Source of the DNA: an uncultured Sphingomonas sp. | GTDB taxonomy: Bacteria > Pseudomonadota > Alphaproteobacteria > Sphingomonadales > Sphingomonadaceae | Assembly: GCA_913774925.1 (NCBI GenBank) | Contig: CAJYKB010000047.1 | Coordinates: forward strand, 22,713-86,712 | Length of the DNA: 64,000 nucleotides | Direction of reading: 5' to 3' | Notes under the pieces: generated by a model | What the model was told of the DNA's origin: nothing | What the model saw: the letters and a program-made list of their open reading frames with translations, nothing else | Database searches by the model: none | Made by a program: the position numbers and the translations under genes | In this document: positions 8,007 to 18,957 of the stretch, in pieces | Layout: the number at the start of each line of letters is the position of its first letter | Position numbering within the stretch: position 1 is the first letter of the stretch

Positions 8007-9026
8007 TCACTCCGCCGGCGCGGCGCTCGCGACCTGCGCGTCGGGAATGCGGGTCGCCTCCGCCTGGAAGCCCAGCGTCGCGCGGCCGTGTGCGGTGCCC
8101 GCGATATCCGCGACCAGATACAGCGGCCGCCGCTTCGATTCGATATACAGCCGCCCCAGATACTCCCCGATCATGCCCAGCACGAACATCTGGATCGACG
8201 ACAGCACGACCACCACCAGCATCGTCGAGGTCCAGCCCTGCACCCGCTCGCCGCTGAAATAGCCATAGGCGATGTAGAACAGCAGCAGCACCGAACACCC
8301 CGCCAGGATCACCGACAGATGGCTCGCCCAGCGCAGGGGGGCGGTGGAGAAGCCGGTGACCGCATCGAGCGCCAGCCGCACCATCTTGCCCAGCGGATAG
8401 TTCGTCTCGCCCGCATGCCGCTCCGCGCGGTCATAAGGGAACGGCACCTGGCGGAAGCCGACCCAGGCGACCATCCCGCGGATGAACCGCGCCTGCTCCG
8501 GCAGCGACAGCAACGCGTCGAGCGCGCGACGCGTCATCAGCCGGAAATCGCCGGTGTCGAGCGGGATCGGCGTATCGGTGACCCGGTCGAGGACGCGGTA
8601 GAAGGCCGCCGCCGTCGCCTTCTTGAACAGCGTCTCGCCATCGCGCTTGCGGCGGACCGCATAGACCACATCGGCCCGCTCGCGCGCCATCGTCGCGCGC
8701 ATCTCCGCCACCAGTTCGGGCGGATCCTGCAGGTCGGCGTCGATGATGAGGATCTGCTCGCCCGCGCACAGGTCCAGCCCCGCCGTCAGCGCCAGCTGGT
8801 GGCCGTGGTTGCGCGACAGGTTGACCGCCACGACGCGCGGGTCGGCGGCGGCCAGCGTCTGCATCACGCGCCAGCTGTCGTCGCGCGACCCGTCGTTGAC
8901 CAGCACGATCTCGTGATCGTCGCCCACGACGCCCCGCGCGGCGGCGGCCACGCGGGCATGGAGCAGCGGCAGCGTCGCTTCTTCGTTGTAACAGGGGATG
9001 ACGACCGATAGCGCAGGACGGTTCAT
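8007..9026 (-). CDS. Membrane GT2 glycosyltransferase (GtrB/ArnC/DPM1-like)
   Basis: A 339-residue glycosyltransferase that probably transfers a sugar to a polyprenyl phosphate at the cytoplasmic face of the inner membrane. The GT-A fold begins at residue 7 (LSVVIPCYNEEATLP). The metal-binding region is IIDADLQDPPEL, with LSRNHGHQLALTAGL between them, which is typical of the GtrB/ArnC branch. Two membrane segments follow near residues 230-300 (VILAGCSVLLLFYIAYGYF and MLVVVVLSSIQMFVLGMIGEYLGRLY). The acceptor sugar pathway is not encoded nearby. It stands alone on the minus strand. Confidence 0.9.
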   Translation of the reverse strand: MNRPALSVVIPCYNEEATLPLLHARVAAAARGVVGDDHEIVLVNDGSRDDSWRVMQTLAAADPRVVAVNLSRNHGHQLALTAGLDLCAGEQILIIDADLQDPPELVAEMRATMARERADVVYAVRRKRDGETLFKKATAAAFYRVLDRVTDTPIPLDTGDFRLMTRRALDALLSLPEQARFIRGMVAWVGFRQVPFPYDRAERHAGETNYPLGKMVRLALDAVTGFSTAPLRWASHLSVILAGCSVLLLFYIAYGYFSGERVQGWTSTMLVVVVLSSIQMFVLGMIGEYLGRLYIESKRRPLYLVADIAGTAHGRATLGFQAEATRIPDAQVASAAPAE

Positions 9027-9062
9027 GGTGCCGCCGCGCTGTAACGACCTGTCGGCCTCCTG

Positions 9063-10484
9063 TCAGCCCGTGGTCACGACCTTTACCAGCATGCCCGTGC
9101 GAAGCGGCGCGTCCGGGTCCAGCCCGTTGAGCGTCATGAACCGCTCGCGCTGGAGTGTGGGATAGGCCATCTGCCGCGCGAACGTGTCGATCGTGTCGCC
9201 GGACTTCACGGACATGATGCGGATGCGCTTACCGGTGATCGCGTTCGCCTGCGCGGGCGTCAGCACGCCGACGCTTTCCACCAGCGACGCCAGCGGTCGG
9301 ATCCCCTGCCCCGCTGGGGTGACGATCGTGAACCAGTTGGTGGCGTTGGGAAAGCGATAGGCGACGATGGTCGCATCGACCGCGCGGCCGTTCGCGGACG
9401 CGCGCGTGGTCGAGGCGGCGTAGCGCACGCCATTGGCGGTGCCAGACGTCACCTCGCCGGTGGCATCGGCGCCCAGCTGGCGGAACCGCGCGGCGATGAA
9501 TGCGGCGAGATCGTCGGTCGCCGCCGCGGTCTTCATCTGCGCCTGCCCCCCGCTGCCCGCGACCGTCACCGCGTCCGCCCCGTTGGCGATCGTATAGCCC
9601 TGCGGCGCGGTGAAGCGCAGCCGAAGCCCGGGATGGCGGAAGGTCTGCCCCTCGACCACGCCTTCGCGCGGATCGTCGTCGTAGCGCAGCCCGTCCAGGC
9701 GCCGAAGGAAGGCGGTATCCTGTGGCGGGGTCGTCTCGGCGCGCCCGGTCGCCTGCGCCAGCTTCGCGGCTCGGCGCACGCGCTCCAGGCTGTTGGGGTG
9801 CGTCGAAGCCCAGGTCGGCAGCGCATTGGCGTCGCGCCCGGCCGCACGCGCCTGCAGCGTCGTCGCAGCGTTCAGCTGCGCCAGCATGTCGGCGGCGGCA
9901 TAGGGATCGTACCCAGCGGCGGTGATGTACTTCACCCCCAGCGCGTCGGCGGCATATTCCTGATCGCGCCCGTATTTCAGCGTGTAGAGCCCGGCGGCCT
10001 GCTGCGCGCCGGCACCGACCAGCTGCCCGATCGCGCCATTGCCCGCCACCGCGCCGACGATCCCCGCCAGCACGCCACCGATCGACGCCGTGCGGTTGCG
10101 CCCCGCCGAGTGGCGCGCGGCGACATGCCCCACCTCATGCCCCATCACCGACGCCAGCTCCGCCTCGCTGTTCATCAGCGCCATCAACTGCCGCGTGATG
10201 TAGATGTAGCCACCGGGGATCGCGAAGGCGTTCTCCACCGGTGAATTGAGTAGCGCAACGGTGAAATCGCCCTGCGCGTTCGACAGTCCGGACTGGACCG
10301 CGACCCGCTTGCCCACCTGCTCCACATAGGCCGCCTGCGGGCCATCGTACTTGCCGCCGAACTCGGCCAGCAGCTGCGGATTGGCCTGCGCGCCCTGTGC
10401 CTTGTCGGTCGCCGATATCGACTGCGCGCCCGCGGGCACCGCGAGCATGACGAGCGCGGTGGCGGCGAGCAGATGGCGTGACAT
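9063..10484 (-). CDS. Periplasmic M48 metalloprotease with a C-terminal LysM-like segment
   Basis: A 473-residue BepA/YggG-like zinc protease. The ATG at 10484 follows GGGAGGATCGATCC and opens a signal peptide (MSRHLLAATALVMLAVPAGAQ), placing the protein in the periplasm. The HEVGH zinc motif is in VMGHEVGHVAARHSAG, with the glutamate ligand region YAADALGVKY downstream. The last 60 residues (MSVKSGDTIDTFARQMAY...TGMLVKVV) resemble a LysM-like peptidoglycan-binding repeat instead of the TPR tail of E. coli BepA. Relatives degrade misassembled outer-membrane proteins; that role is inferred here. Confidence 0.9.
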   Translation of the reverse strand: MSRHLLAATALVMLAVPAGAQSISATDKAQGAQANPQLLAEFGGKYDGPQAAYVEQVGKRVAVQSGLSNAQGDFTVALLNSPVENAFAIPGGYIYITRQLMALMNSEAELASVMGHEVGHVAARHSAGRNRTASIGGVLAGIVGAVAGNGAIGQLVGAGAQQAAGLYTLKYGRDQEYAADALGVKYITAAGYDPYAAADMLAQLNAATTLQARAAGRDANALPTWASTHPNSLERVRRAAKLAQATGRAETTPPQDTAFLRRLDGLRYDDDPREGVVEGQTFRHPGLRLRFTAPQGYTIANGADAVTVAGSGGQAQMKTAAATDDLAAFIAARFRQLGADATGEVTSGTANGVRYAASTTRASANGRAVDATIVAYRFPNATNWFTIVTPAGQGIRPLASLVESVGVLTPAQANAITGKRIRIMSVKSGDTIDTFARQMAYPTLQRERFMTLNGLDPDAPLRTGMLVKVVTTG

Positions 10485-10549
10485 GGATCGATCCTCCCGT
10501 TTCGGACACAAATGCGGGAAGGCGGCACGGGTTTCCAGAGGCAGGAACG

Positions 10550-10950
10550 CTAATCAACCCAGTCGATCGCCACCGGCGCGTCGATCCCGAGCACCGCGTG
10601 CACCGGACAGGCGTGTGCCGCCGCCTCCAGTCGCCGGCGCTGGTCGGCGTCGAACGTGCCGGGAATCCGCAACGTCACCGACAGCCGCGCGATACGGCGC
10701 GGGCCGTCGGCCATGTCCTTGGTCACCGTCGCGGTGGCACCGGCGATATCGCACTCCATCGATCGCGCCGCCATCCCCATCATGGTGAGGACGCAGCTGC
10801 CCAGCGACACCGCCAGCAGATCGCTCGGCGAGAAGCCCTCGCCGCGGCCCTGGTTATCGATCGGCGCGTCGGTCACGACGACGCTGCCCGACGCGTCGTG
10901 GACCGCGCGGCAGCGTAGCGCACCGTCATAGGTGACGAGCGTCGCCGCCA

Positions 10951-10951
<1 letters not shown>
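10550..10951 (-). CDS. OsmC-family protein
   Basis: A 133-residue protein of the OsmC/Ohr fold, whose members reduce organic hydroperoxides with a pair of cysteines. Here the first conserved cysteine is in SLGSCVLTMMG (about residue 53) and the second is in AAHACPVHAVL (about residue 113), the normal positions. The N-terminus resembles the YhfA-like subgroup more than Ohr. Its start codon shares one base with the stop of rel (TGATG), so its translation is probably coupled to the stringent-response enzyme. Confidence 0.9.
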
Positions 10952-13140
<2,189 letters not shown>

Positions 13141-13182
13141 AAGATGCTTCTATCGGCCGCCGCATTGCAACACGCGAGACAC

Positions 13183-13221
13183 AAAAAATTGGCCCCCGCC
13201 GCGGGAGTTGCGGCGGGGGCC
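13183..13221 (-). terminator. Strong intrinsic terminator of the CC_3452-like gene
   Basis: A perfect 12-bp GC stem with a 7-base loop (GGCCCCCGCCGC, 13191-13202, against 13210-13221) is followed on the minus strand by AATTTTTTG. It lies after the stop at 13251 and isolates rel from the upstream gene. Confidence 0.93.
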
Positions 13222-13250
13222 AGATGATCCCGTCAGAGGGGACGGAAACT

Positions 13251-13589
13251 TCAGTTGTTCGCCATCGTCGGGGCGGTGATCCCGGCCTTGGCATTGCAGG
13301 CGCCCAGCTGCGCCGCGTCGAAGGTCTTGCCCCCCGCCGAGAAGGCGGTCAGCCCGCCGACGTCGCGCGCCAGCAGCTGGCACAGGATCGCGTCGCGCTC
13401 CGGCGCACGGGCGGCGACCAGCGCGCCGTTTTCGACGTGCCAGGCGGTCGAACGGGTTATGAGGCGCGCCTTGGTCGGCGCGGCGGCCGGGGTGGCGACG
13501 TAATAGGCGCCGGCGGGCTGCGCCTGGACACCGGCAGCGGCCAGCGTGGCGGCGGAGGCGACGATCGCGGAGATGACGGCACGAAGCAT
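13251..13589 (-). CDS. Small secreted protein, CC_3452-like
   Basis: A 112-residue exported protein of unknown function. An AGGGAA ribosome-binding site precedes the ATG at 13589. A signal peptide (AVISAIVASAATLAAAGVQAQ) is followed by YYVATPAAAPTKARLITRS, the pattern I associate with the sphingomonad/Caulobacter CC_3452 family. The mature part has two cysteines (ILCQLLARDVGG and LGACNAKAG) that may form a disulfide. It is monocistronic, with a strong terminator downstream and a divergent HxlR regulator upstream that may control it. The family name is from memory; no domain search was run. Confidence 0.75.
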   Translation of the reverse strand: MLRAVISAIVASAATLAAAGVQAQPAGAYYVATPAAAPTKARLITRSTAWHVENGALVAARAPERDAILCQLLARDVGGLTAFSAGGKTFDAAQLGACNAKAGITAPTMANN

Positions 13590-13636
13590 CGGACGATTCC
13601 CTGTTGAGTTGCTGATCGCTACCTAGATGCTGCGTA

Positions 13637-13670
13637 TGCGAGTTGCAAGCGGAAACTCGCACTTGCGAGT
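13637..13670. promoter_or_regulatory. Palindromic operator candidate between CC_3452-like gene and hxlR
   Basis: Three copies of the half-site TGCGAGT occur at 13637-13643 (+), 13655-13661 (inverted) and 13664-13670 (+). The last two form a perfect 16-base palindrome ACTCGCA-CT-TGCGAGT. The right half-site overlaps a possible -35 (TTGCGA) for hxlR, which would suit autorepression by a dimeric winged-helix protein. The same region could cover the divergent promoter. Confidence 0.6.
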
Positions 13671-13729
13671 AGCTGATCGAAACTTATTTCTTACAATTCC
13701 GGACGGGTCGTGCAAATGGGTTGACGCCG

Positions 13730-14230
13730 ATGCCCGTTCGGCAGGAGACTTGGCCGGTGGGAAACGTGCGTGAAGATCTGGCCGAGTGCAGCCTGCCGGC
13801 GGCGCTGGAATCGATGGGCGAGCGCTGGGCGTTCCTGATCCTGCGCGCCGCGTTCAACGGCCTGCATCATTTCGAGGAGTTCCAGCAGGAACTGGGCATC
13901 GCGCGCAACATCCTGGCCAACCGGCTGGCGCGCTTCGTCGAACATGGCATCATGGAGCGCGCGTCCGTGCCGGAGGATCGGCGCAAGATCGTCTACAATC
14001 TGACCGAGAAGGGCTTCGCGCTGCTGCCGACGATGGTCGCGCTGCGGCAATGGGGCGAGCGGTGGGAGACGGGGTGTCCGGCGTTCCCGATCCTGGTCGA
14101 CGTGCGCGACGGCCGCCCGATCCGCGAGGTCGCGGTGCTGAGCCACGACGGGCGCGTGCTGGGCAAGACCGACATGCACTGGGCGTTGCCGTCGGAGGTC
14201 AATGCGTCCGAGGTGCGCGCGGCGGAATAA
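13730..14230 (+). CDS. HxlR-family winged-helix transcriptional regulator
   Basis: A 166-residue DNA-binding regulator. The HxlR domain covers about residues 15-105 and shows the conserved SMGERWAFLILRAAFNG, FEEFQQELGIARNILANRL and VYNLTEKGFALLP segments. The remaining 50 residues form a family-specific tail. HxlR proteins bind palindromes as dimers and often sense reactive electrophiles. I place the start at the ATG at 13730; the ORF-track start is an upstream TTG. It is divergent from the CC_3452-like gene and preceded by a matching palindrome. Its ligand cannot be told from the sequence, and there are no conspicuous paired cysteines apart from Cys near residues 16 and 117. Confidence 0.9.
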   Translation: MPVRQETWPVGNVREDLAECSLPAALESMGERWAFLILRAAFNGLHHFEEFQQELGIARNILANRLARFVEHGIMERASVPEDRRKIVYNLTEKGFALLPTMVALRQWGERWETGCPAFPILVDVRDGRPIREVAVLSHDGRVLGKTDMHWALPSEVNASEVRAAE

Positions 14231-14240
14231 CCTGTTCATC

Positions 14241-14505
14241 GTCATTCCTGCGGGGGCGGGGATCCAGAACCGCTGCCTTCACGCTTCTACAAGCGATCTC
14301 AGCGCACCTGGATCCCTGCCTGCACGAAACCTCTGCGAACGTCTCTTCCTAGGTTCCGTTAGACCTGTCACCCCGGACGTGTTCCGGGGTCCACCGTTAC
14401 GCAAGATCAAAGGCTTGTGAGTTCGCGGCTCGGTGGATGCCGGAACAAGTCCGGCATGACGATGGCGACTTTCGCGGAGGTCTCGCTTGCGCGGGAATGA
14501 CGATG
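14241..14505. repeat. Cluster of dispersed palindromic repeats (two families)
   Basis: The 284-base gap between hxlR and the flippase gene is filled by repeats. Outer units resemble GTCATTCC-GCG-GG-GGATCCAG and end in a GCGCGGGAATGAC half. Inside lies an inverted pair, GTCACCCCGGACGTGTTCCG (from 14367) and GCCGGAACAAGTCCGGCATG (from 14439). Both types recur elsewhere in the window. No gene is seen here. Confidence 0.8.
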
Positions 14506-14514
14506 ATAGGCGAT

Positions 14515-16029
14515 CTACCGCGTCAAACTGCCCTCATTCGCCAGCGTCGCCTCCTCCGCGCGGGGCACGCGGCGAAACAGCGCGCGGTCGGCCGGCCCCA
14601 GCGCGAACTTCCACAGCAGCAACACGTAACTGCCCGCGATCAGCGGCAGCCCGACCAGCAGCCGCACGCCGCTCGGCAGCGGCAGCCAGTGAGTCGCCGC
14701 CCAGCCGAGCCCGCCCGCCACCGCCAGCGCCACCACCAGCGACCGACGCCACGGCGACACGGGCGCGGCCAGCAGCCCGCGCAACAGCCGCGTCTTCACC
14801 ACCGACATCAGCGCAAAGGCGGTCATCAGCGCGATCGCCGGCCCCGCCGCCTGCCATTCCAGCGGCCAGTCGAGCGCGCGCATCGCCAGCACCAACATCA
14901 CGCTGAGCAGGATCTGGAACGCCAGCATCGCCGCCGACACCATCAGATTGCGGTGCCGCGCGATATAGACCAGCGCGGATTCGGCGGTCGCGCCGGGTGA
15001 CGCCAGTACCTCCGCGGTCAGCAGAAAGGCCAATGCCGCGCTGCCCGCGACGAACTGCGGCCCCAGCACCGTCATCACCGACGTCGCGGGGATCGCGCCC
15101 ATCAGCGCCAGCCCCCCCTGCGCCGCCATGATCCAGAACGCGACCTGCCGGACCTGGTTGGCGACCGCGGCGGGATCGTTTTCCGCCAGACTGCGCGTAA
15201 TGACCGGGCCCAGGATCGGGTCGAAACTGGTCTTCAGCTTGCCCGGCAACGTCGCGACCTGCTGCGCCATGTAATAGATGCCGACGACCTTGGGCGCGAA
15301 CATCAGCCCCAGGATGAAGCGGTCGACGTTGCGCATCGACCATTCCAGCGCGTCGGCGCCGGCGAGCGGCGCGTTGTCGCGCGCCAGCGACAGGATCTCG
15401 CGGACCCGCGGCGACCACCCGCGCGGCAGGCCGTAGCTGCGCACGAACGGCACGATCGACGCGATCAGCGCCGCCACCATCGACGCGACATAGGACAGCA
15501 CCAGCCCGTCCTTGATCGTGAGGAAGCTGAACACCCACGCCGCGCCCGAGATCGTCCATGGCTCCACGATCGCTCGCGCGGTCACCGCCGCTTTCACGTT
15601 ATGGCGATAAGCGAGCGCGGCGAGGCTGACGTCGGACCAGGCCACCGCCAGGATGATGAGCGGCAGATAGCCGTCCAGCCCCCTCACCTCGGTATTGGCG
15701 TACATCACCTGCGGAAAGGTCCACAGCACCGCGCTGGCGGCGAGCGACAGCAGCCCCGCGACGACCATCCCGTCCCATACGACGTGCGCGTGCGGGCGCG
15801 TGGTGGTGGCCAGCGCCTGCGCCAGCCCGCGCTTCAGCCCCAGCGTGGCGAGCAGCGCGGCGAGTTCCACCACCACCACGGCGAGTGCGAAACGACCGAC
15901 CAGCGCCGGGCCGTAGATATGCCCGGCGATGAACAGGAACGGCATCCGCGCGGCGAGGCGCAGGATGAACCCCGCCATGTTGGTCCGTCCGCCCTTCGCC
16001 AGCTGCGCGATATCGCGCTTCTCGCTCAA
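14515..16029 (-). CDS. Oligosaccharide flippase-like membrane protein (MOP superfamily)
   Basis: A protein of up to 504 residues with about 12-14 hydrophobic segments, resembling Wzx/MurJ-type lipid-linked oligosaccharide flippases. Visible features include FILRLAARMPFLFIAGHIYGPALVGRFALA at the N-terminus and DRFILGLMFAPKVVGIYYMAQQVATLP midway. The longest frame starts with TTG at 16029, overlapping the polA stop as TTGA. An ATG at 15978 would give a protein 17 residues shorter with all membrane segments kept, so the start is uncertain. No polysaccharide operon adjoins it, and the substrate is unknown. Confidence 0.82.
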   Translation of the reverse strand: MSEKRDIAQLAKGGRTNMAGFILRLAARMPFLFIAGHIYGPALVGRFALAVVVVELAALLATLGLKRGLAQALATTTRPHAHVVWDGMVVAGLLSLAASAVLWTFPQVMYANTEVRGLDGYLPLIILAVAWSDVSLAALAYRHNVKAAVTARAIVEPWTISGAAWVFSFLTIKDGLVLSYVASMVAALIASIVPFVRSYGLPRGWSPRVREILSLARDNAPLAGADALEWSMRNVDRFILGLMFAPKVVGIYYMAQQVATLPGKLKTSFDPILGPVITRSLAENDPAAVANQVRQVAFWIMAAQGGLALMGAIPATSVMTVLGPQFVAGSAALAFLLTAEVLASPGATAESALVYIARHRNLMVSAAMLAFQILLSVMLVLAMRALDWPLEWQAAGPAIALMTAFALMSVVKTRLLRGLLAAPVSPWRRSLVVALAVAGGLGWAATHWLPLPSGVRLLVGLPLIAGSYVLLLWKFALGPADRALFRRVPRAEEATLANEGSLTR

Positions 16030-18782
16030 TGCGCGGCGCCCCAGCTCTTGCCGGTGCCTATCTCCACCGCCAGCGGCACGTCGAGTACGACCGCGGGTTC
16101 CGCCGCGGTCGCCATGACGCGCTCGATCACCAGCTTCGCCGCCTCCACGTCACCCTCGGGCAGTTCGAAGACGAGTTCGTCATGCACCTGGAGCAGCATG
16201 CGGACGTGGCCCAGCCCGGCCTCGGCCAGCGCCGGCTCCATCCGCGCCATCGCGCGCTTGATGATGTCCGCCGACGTGCCTTGGATCGGGGCGTTGATCG
16301 CGGCGCGTTCGGCCCCCTGCCGCTCGTGCTGCACCTTGCTGCGGATGCGCGGGAAGTGCGTCTTGCGCCCGAACAGCGTCTGCGTGAACCCGCGCTCGCG
16401 CACCAGCTGGGTGGTGCTGTGGATATAGTCGCGGATGCCGGGGAAGCGGTCGAAATAGCGATCGATCATCCCCTGCGCTTCGTCCGCGCTGACGTCGAGC
16501 CGCCCGGCCAGCCCCCAGCGGCTGATGCCGTAGAGGATGGCGAAGTTGATCGTCTTCGCGCGCCCGCGGGTGTCGCGGTTCACCTCGCCGAACAGCTCCT
16601 GCGCGGTCAGGCTGTGGATGTCGTCCCCGCGTGCGAACGCTTCCTTCAGCTGTGGCACGTCGGCCATGTGCGCGGCCAGCCGCAGCTCGATCTGCGAATA
16701 GTCCGCCGCGAGGATGACGTTGCCATCGTCCGCCACGAAGGCGTCGCGGATCTGCCGCCCCGTCTCGGTTCGGATCGGGATGTTCTGGAGGTTGGGGTCG
16801 GTCGACGACAGCCGCCCGGTCTGCGCGCCGGTCAGCGAATAGCTGGTATGGACGCGACCCGTCGCGGGGTTGATCTGTTCCTGCAGCGCATCGGTGTAGG
16901 TGTTCTTCAGCTTGGTCAGCTGCCGCCAGTCGAGGACCCGCGCCGCAATCTCCGCGCCGGGCGAATCCTTGTCGGCGGCGAGCCGCTCCATTTCGGTGAC
17001 GTCGGTCGAATAGACCCCGCTCTTGCCCTTGCGGCCGCCCTTCAACCCCATGCGCTCGAACAGCACGTCGCCCAGCTGCTTGGGGCTGCCGATCGTGAAC
17101 GGCTCACCGGCCAGGCCGTGGATCACGCCCTCCAGCTCGCCGATCTGTTTCGAGAAATCGTCGGACAGCTGCGCGAGCTTCGCGGCGTCGACCTTGATAC
17201 CACGCCGCTCCATCCGTGCCACCACCGCCGGCAGCGCGCGGTCGACCATCTCGTAGACGCGCGTCGCGCCCTCGACCGGCAACCGTGCGCGGAAGCGTCG
17301 CCACATCCTCAGCGTCACGTCGGCATCCTCCGCGGCGTAGCGGGTGGCGGCCTTCAGATCGACCTCGTGGAAGCCGAGCGCCTTCTTGCCGGTGCCGACC
17401 ACGTCCTTGTACGCGATGCAGCTGTGCGACAGATGCGTTGCGGCCAGCTCGTCCATGCCGTGCCCGTGCAGCCCGGCGTCGAGGTCGAAGCTGAGCACGA
17501 TCGTATCGTCGTACGGTGCGACCTCGACACCCTGCCGGGCGAGCACGATCAGATCGTATTTCAGGTTGTGCCCTATCTTCAGGACGCTGGCGTCCTCCAG
17601 CAGCGGCTTGAGCTTGGCCAGCGCCACCGCCTTGTCCAGCTGCACCGGCTTCTCGGCGAACATGTCGGTGCCACCATGCGCCAGCGGGATATAGCAGGCG
17701 AGGTTCGGATGCAGCGCCAGCGACACGCCGACCAGATCGGCGGTCATCGGGTCCTTGCCCGTCGTCTCGGTATCGATCGCGACGAACCCCTGATGCCGCG
17801 CGACCGTGATCCAGCGGTCGAGCGTCAGTTCGTCCACCACCGTCTCGTAGCCGTCGTGGTTGCAGGGCTCGTCCTCCTGCTCGGGCACGCCCACCGCCTC
17901 GGGCTGCGGCGCGTCGGCGACCTGCTCCAGCCGAGACAGCAGTGTGCGGAAGCCGTGATGCTCGAGGAACGCGCGCAGCGGCGCGTCCGGAATGCCCTGC
18001 AACGCCAGCTCGTCGAGCGGCTGCGGCAACGGCGCATCGCATTTCAGCGTCACCAGCACCTTCGACAGCCGTGCCGCCTCGGCATGCTCGATCAGATTGT
18101 CGCGCAGCTTCCCCTTCTTCATCCCCTCCGCCGCGGCGAGGACGGATTCGAGGTCGCCATGCTCGGCGATCAGCTTCGACGCGGTCTTCGGCCCGACGCC
18201 GGGAACGCCGGGGACGTTGTCGACGCTGTCGCCCATCAGCGCCAGCACGTCGCCCAGCTTTTCCGGTCCGACGCCGAACTTCTCGACCACGTAATCGGGG
18301 CCGAGCGTACGGTTGTTCATCGTGTCGAGCATGTCGACCGACGGATCGGTCATCAGCTGCATCAGATCCTTGTCGGAGCTGACGATCGTCACCTGCCACC
18401 CCTGCGCCAGCGCGGCCTGGGTGTAGCAGGCGATGATATCGTCCGCCTCCAGCCCCTCTTCCTCGATACACGGCAGGCTGAACGCGCGCGTGGCGTCGCG
18501 GATCATCGGGAATTGCGGGACGAGGTCCTCGGGCGGCGGCGGGCGGTGCGCCTTGTACTGATCGTACAGGTCGTTGCGGAACGTCTTGCTCGACTTGTCG
18601 AGGATGACCGCCATGTGCGTCGGCCCGTCCGCCCGATGCAACTGATCCGCCAGCTTCCACAGCATCGCGGTATAGCCGTAGACGGCGCCGACCGGCTCGC
18701 CATGCTTGTTGGTGAGCGGCGGCAGACGGTGATAGGCCCGGAAGATATAGCCCGATCCGTCGACGAGATAGAGGTGCGGCAT
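16026..18782 (-). CDS. polA: DNA polymerase I
   Basis: A 918-residue Pol I for Okazaki-fragment processing and repair synthesis. The ATG at 18782 gives the standard N-terminus (MPHLYLVDGSGYIFRAYH). The 5'-3' exonuclease covers about residues 1-290, the 3'-5' proofreading domain starts near 330 with an intact DTETTGKD motif, and the polymerase covers the C-terminal 400 residues. Motif A (DYSQIELRLAAH), motif B (KTINFAILYGIS) and motif C (VHDELVFE) are all intact. Proofreading therefore looks functional, unlike in some Pol I enzymes. The stop overlaps the possible TTG start of the flippase gene. Confidence 0.97.
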   Translation of the reverse strand: MPHLYLVDGSGYIFRAYHRLPPLTNKHGEPVGAVYGYTAMLWKLADQLHRADGPTHMAVILDKSSKTFRNDLYDQYKAHRPPPPEDLVPQFPMIRDATRAFSLPCIEEEGLEADDIIACYTQAALAQGWQVTIVSSDKDLMQLMTDPSVDMLDTMNNRTLGPDYVVEKFGVGPEKLGDVLALMGDSVDNVPGVPGVGPKTASKLIAEHGDLESVLAAAEGMKKGKLRDNLIEHAEAARLSKVLVTLKCDAPLPQPLDELALQGIPDAPLRAFLEHHGFRTLLSRLEQVADAPQPEAVGVPEQEDEPCNHDGYETVVDELTLDRWITVARHQGFVAIDTETTGKDPMTADLVGVSLALHPNLACYIPLAHGGTDMFAEKPVQLDKAVALAKLKPLLEDASVLKIGHNLKYDLIVLARQGVEVAPYDDTIVLSFDLDAGLHGHGMDELAATHLSHSCIAYKDVVGTGKKALGFHEVDLKAATRYAAEDADVTLRMWRRFRARLPVEGATRVYEMVDRALPAVVARMERRGIKVDAAKLAQLSDDFSKQIGELEGVIHGLAGEPFTIGSPKQLGDVLFERMGLKGGRKGKSGVYSTDVTEMERLAADKDSPGAEIAARVLDWRQLTKLKNTYTDALQEQINPATGRVHTSYSLTGAQTGRLSSTDPNLQNIPIRTETGRQIRDAFVADDGNVILAADYSQIELRLAAHMADVPQLKEAFARGDDIHSLTAQELFGEVNRDTRGRAKTINFAILYGISRWGLAGRLDVSADEAQGMIDRYFDRFPGIRDYIHSTTQLVRERGFTQTLFGRKTHFPRIRSKVQHERQGAERAAINAPIQGTSADIIKRAMARMEPALAEAGLGHVRMLLQVHDELVFELPEGDVEAAKLVIERVMATAAEPAVVLDVPLAVEIGTGKSWGAAH

Positions 18783-18840
18783 GACGGCTGCCCTACCGGG
18801 ATTCGCGCGGGGGCGAAACCGGTTAGCGATGCTCCTCGCC

Positions 18841-18934
18841 GTCATGCCGGACTTGTTCCGGCATCCAGGGTTCCGCGCGCCTCACCGACGCTTGGTTCGC
18901 TGAACCCTGGACCACGGAACAAGTCCGGGGTGAC
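18841..18934. repeat. Dispersed palindromic repeat (GTCATGCCGG / CCGGGGTGAC type)
   Basis: Two arms, 18841-18873 and 18902-18934, are imperfect reverse complements. Each contains a GGACTTGTTCCG-type inner palindrome plus CCAGGGTTC. It fills the gap between polA and the beta-lactamase-like gene. The same unit occurs in the cluster at 14367-14460 with its halves in the opposite order. Confidence 0.85.
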
Positions 18935-18957
18935 CGCGTGCGCGTGGCGGGGGCGCC

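Noticed and set aside
8088-9011. 307-residue plus-strand ORF
   Set aside because: Antisense to the GT2 glycosyltransferase gene, rich in His/Arg/Gln as is usual for shadows of high-GC genes.
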